NCBI RefSeq assembly: GCF_014230315.1
Contig: NZ_JACLAW010000009.1
Location: 1 to 64,000, forward strand
Direction: 5' to 3'
DNA: 64,000 nt
Source: Novosphingobium flavum
GTDB taxonomy: Bacteria; Pseudomonadota; Alphaproteobacteria; Sphingomonadales; Sphingomonadaceae
Part shown: positions 62,934 through 64,000 of the stretch, piece after piece
Numbering within the stretch: position 1 is the stretch's first letter
Layout of the letters: the number at the start of each line of letters is the position of its first letter
The notes under the pieces: generated by a model
Databases searched by the model: none
The model's input: only the letters and a program-made list of their open reading frames with translations
What the model was told of the DNA's origin: nothing
Translations under genes and position numbers: made by a program

Positions 62934-64000
62934 ATGATGCAAAAGCACCGCAATCTCTACGTCGCAGTCTTTGCGCTCTTCACATACGCTTTCGCGTGGT
63001 GGATTTTTGCCGCACCGGTCGATCAGGTCTACTGGAATGCCCGCTATTTTCTCAGTGAGCGCCAGGCGGACAAGTCGGTCGTTGTCGTCCGCCTCGATCA
63101 GGTCTCCGACGAAGCTGACGGCAATTCCAATTATTACGCCGAAGTCCTGAAGAGCCTGCACAAAACTGCGCCGGCTCACGTTTACCTTGACGCAGGGATC
63201 AAGCGTGGAAATTCCGCGTTGATCACCGAAATTCGTTCATGGGGAAATCGCCTTTCACTCGTTGCGCGGGTCAACCCGACCAGCATTGCCCACGGAACTT
63301 CCAGCGTCTCGGCCCTCGACCTCCCTGATCGCGCACTGGCGGGAACGGCAGAAGTTCTGGTTTCCGGATTTCGGGTGAATTTCTGGAAATACGTCACATT
63401 GGCGCCGTGCTCCATCGAGGTGGATGGACAAGCCTATCGTTCCCTTGCCGCATCCATGGCTGGCATCGGGTGCAACAGGGGTGATTTCCGACCAGACTTT
63501 TCAATCGATCCGGTAAGCGTGCAAGTGATCGATTCCGGTGCTCTGGTTGATGGCTCGGCCAAAGCCTCGATGCTGGCCGGTCGGACAGTGCTCTTGTCTA
63601 CCTCCGCCACCTCGGCGACAGGCACGCTGGGCTATTTCGGCCATAGACAGCAGCCGCTGGTCATGTTGGACATTGCGGCAGCAGCTGGTGCGAGCCCTCG
63701 ACCATTCGTGGATTGGCGGTTCGAGATCGTGGTGATCCTGTTCATCTTCACGGTCTGGCCGGTTCGGCGGATGAACAATCGCTGGGTACGCTGGAGCGGT
63801 TATGGAGTTGGGGTCGGCATCGCTTTGCTCGGGCCGGTCGCGTTCGAACATTACGGTTTGCTAGTCGGGGCTGGCAGCACCTGTGTCGTTATGGTCGTGT
63901 TCGGCTGCTGGCGAACGTGGTCACGCTGGCGCGAGCGCGTAATCGAAACCGGAAATTCGGGTCTTCCGAACTTCATTGCTCTGGGCAAGCAGAAGGTTCC
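62934..64000 (+). CDS. Membrane sensor, possibly CHASE2-like, leading into a GGDEF/EAL-type module (3' end outside window)
   Basis: Open from ATG 62934 (or 62937) to the window edge, at least 355 codons without a stop. An N-terminal transmembrane helix (LYVAVFALFTYAFAWWIF) is followed by a periplasmic domain of about 220 residues, two or three further helices (IVVILFIFTVWPV; YGVGVGIALLGPVAF; GSTCVVMVVFGCW), then a basic linker and SGLPNFIALGKQKV. The last stretch resembles the TGLPNR start of a GGDEF domain, so a c-di-GMP enzyme is likely but not proven. The periplasmic domain placement resembles CHASE2 sensors. The gene is less GC-rich than the XrtA genes before it and is separated from them by 74 bases. 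Confidence 0.65.
   Translation, partial: MMQKHRNLYVAVFALFTYAFAWWIFAAPVDQVYWNARYFLSERQADKSVVVVRLDQVSDEADGNSNYYAEVLKSLHKTAPAHVYLDAGIKRGNSALITEIRSWGNRLSLVARVNPTSIAHGTSSVSALDLPDRALAGTAEVLVSGFRVNFWKYVTLAPCSIEVDGQAYRSLAASMAGIGCNRGDFRPDFSIDPVSVQVIDSGALVDGSAKASMLAGRTVLLSTSATSATGTLGYFGHRQQPLVMLDIAAAAGASPRPFVDWRFEIVVILFIFTVWPVRRMNNRWVRWSGYGVGVGIALLGPVAFEHYGLLVGAGSTCVVMVVFGCWRTWSRWRERVIETGNSGLPNFIALGKQKV

Overview
The window is high-GC DNA from a Gram-negative bacterium, most likely an alphaproteobacterium of the Sphingomonadales (Novosphingobium/Sphingomonas/Erythrobacter type). Pointers are the two long sphingomonad/Caulobacter-style TonB-dependent receptors, the complete XrtA (exosortase A) exopolysaccharide cluster, the short flagellin, and dense operons with ATGA/GTGA stop-start overlaps. 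No rRNA, tRNA, insertion sequence, integrase, CRISPR array or replication origin was recognised. All family assignments come from reading the sequence; no database search was run.

Region 1 (1-11925) is a type I secretion and adhesin locus. It holds the 3' part of a giant VCBS/RTX adhesin with near-identical 708-bp repeats, then an OmpA-domain protein, a TolC-family outer-membrane channel, an HlyB-type ABC transporter, a SleB-like cell-wall hydrolase and an HlyD-type adaptor, all on the plus strand. A convergent LapG-like periplasmic cysteine protease follows. Together they look like a Lap-type system for exporting, anchoring and releasing a surface adhesin.

Region 2 (12040-15155) has a periplasmic flavin amine oxidase-like enzyme translationally coupled to a monohaem cytochrome c. 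Divergent from it is a methyltransferase-fold protein that carries a signal peptide. Region 3 (15216-25440) is a TonB-dependent receptor, a PepSY membrane protein, a lactonase-type beta-propeller, an SMP-30-like protein and an alpha/beta hydrolase, followed by an OmpR/PhoQ-like two-component system and a secreted cupin.

Region 4 (25449-42393) is a pectin/hexuronate utilisation locus. A TonB receptor, esterase and GH43 operon diverges from a pectate lyase and cupin operon. Next come kduI-kduD-kdgK-carboxylesterase, a LacI-family regulator, uxaA, an FAH-family hydratase-like gene and an ExuT-like transporter. Copies of the 15-bp motif TGACACCGGTTACCA, or close variants, lie in front of these transcription units. 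They are very likely operators of the LacI regulator. Unsaturated uronates would be processed by KduI, KduD and KdgK to KDPG; altronate would enter through UxaA.

Region 5 (42453-43424) is a lone flagellin gene with its own terminator. Region 6 (43425-62859) begins with an alpha/beta hydrolase of unassigned role and then holds the XrtA/PEP-CTERM-associated exopolysaccharide cluster. A minus-strand arm encodes a GNAT protein, an acyl carrier protein and exosortase hydrolases 2 and 1. A plus-strand arm encodes an acyl-CoA ligase, PLP decarboxylase, export lipoprotein, chain-length determinant, tyrosine kinase, outer-membrane protein, ATPase, polysaccharide deacetylase, FemAB protein, glycosyltransferase, an exosortase A-EpsI fusion and an amidotransferase. 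The acyl carrier/ligase/decarboxylase/acyltransferase subset looks like an undescribed small-molecule or polymer-modification pathway. Region 7 (62934 to the window end) is the 5' part of a membrane sensor, possibly CHASE2-like, that appears to run into a GGDEF/EAL module.
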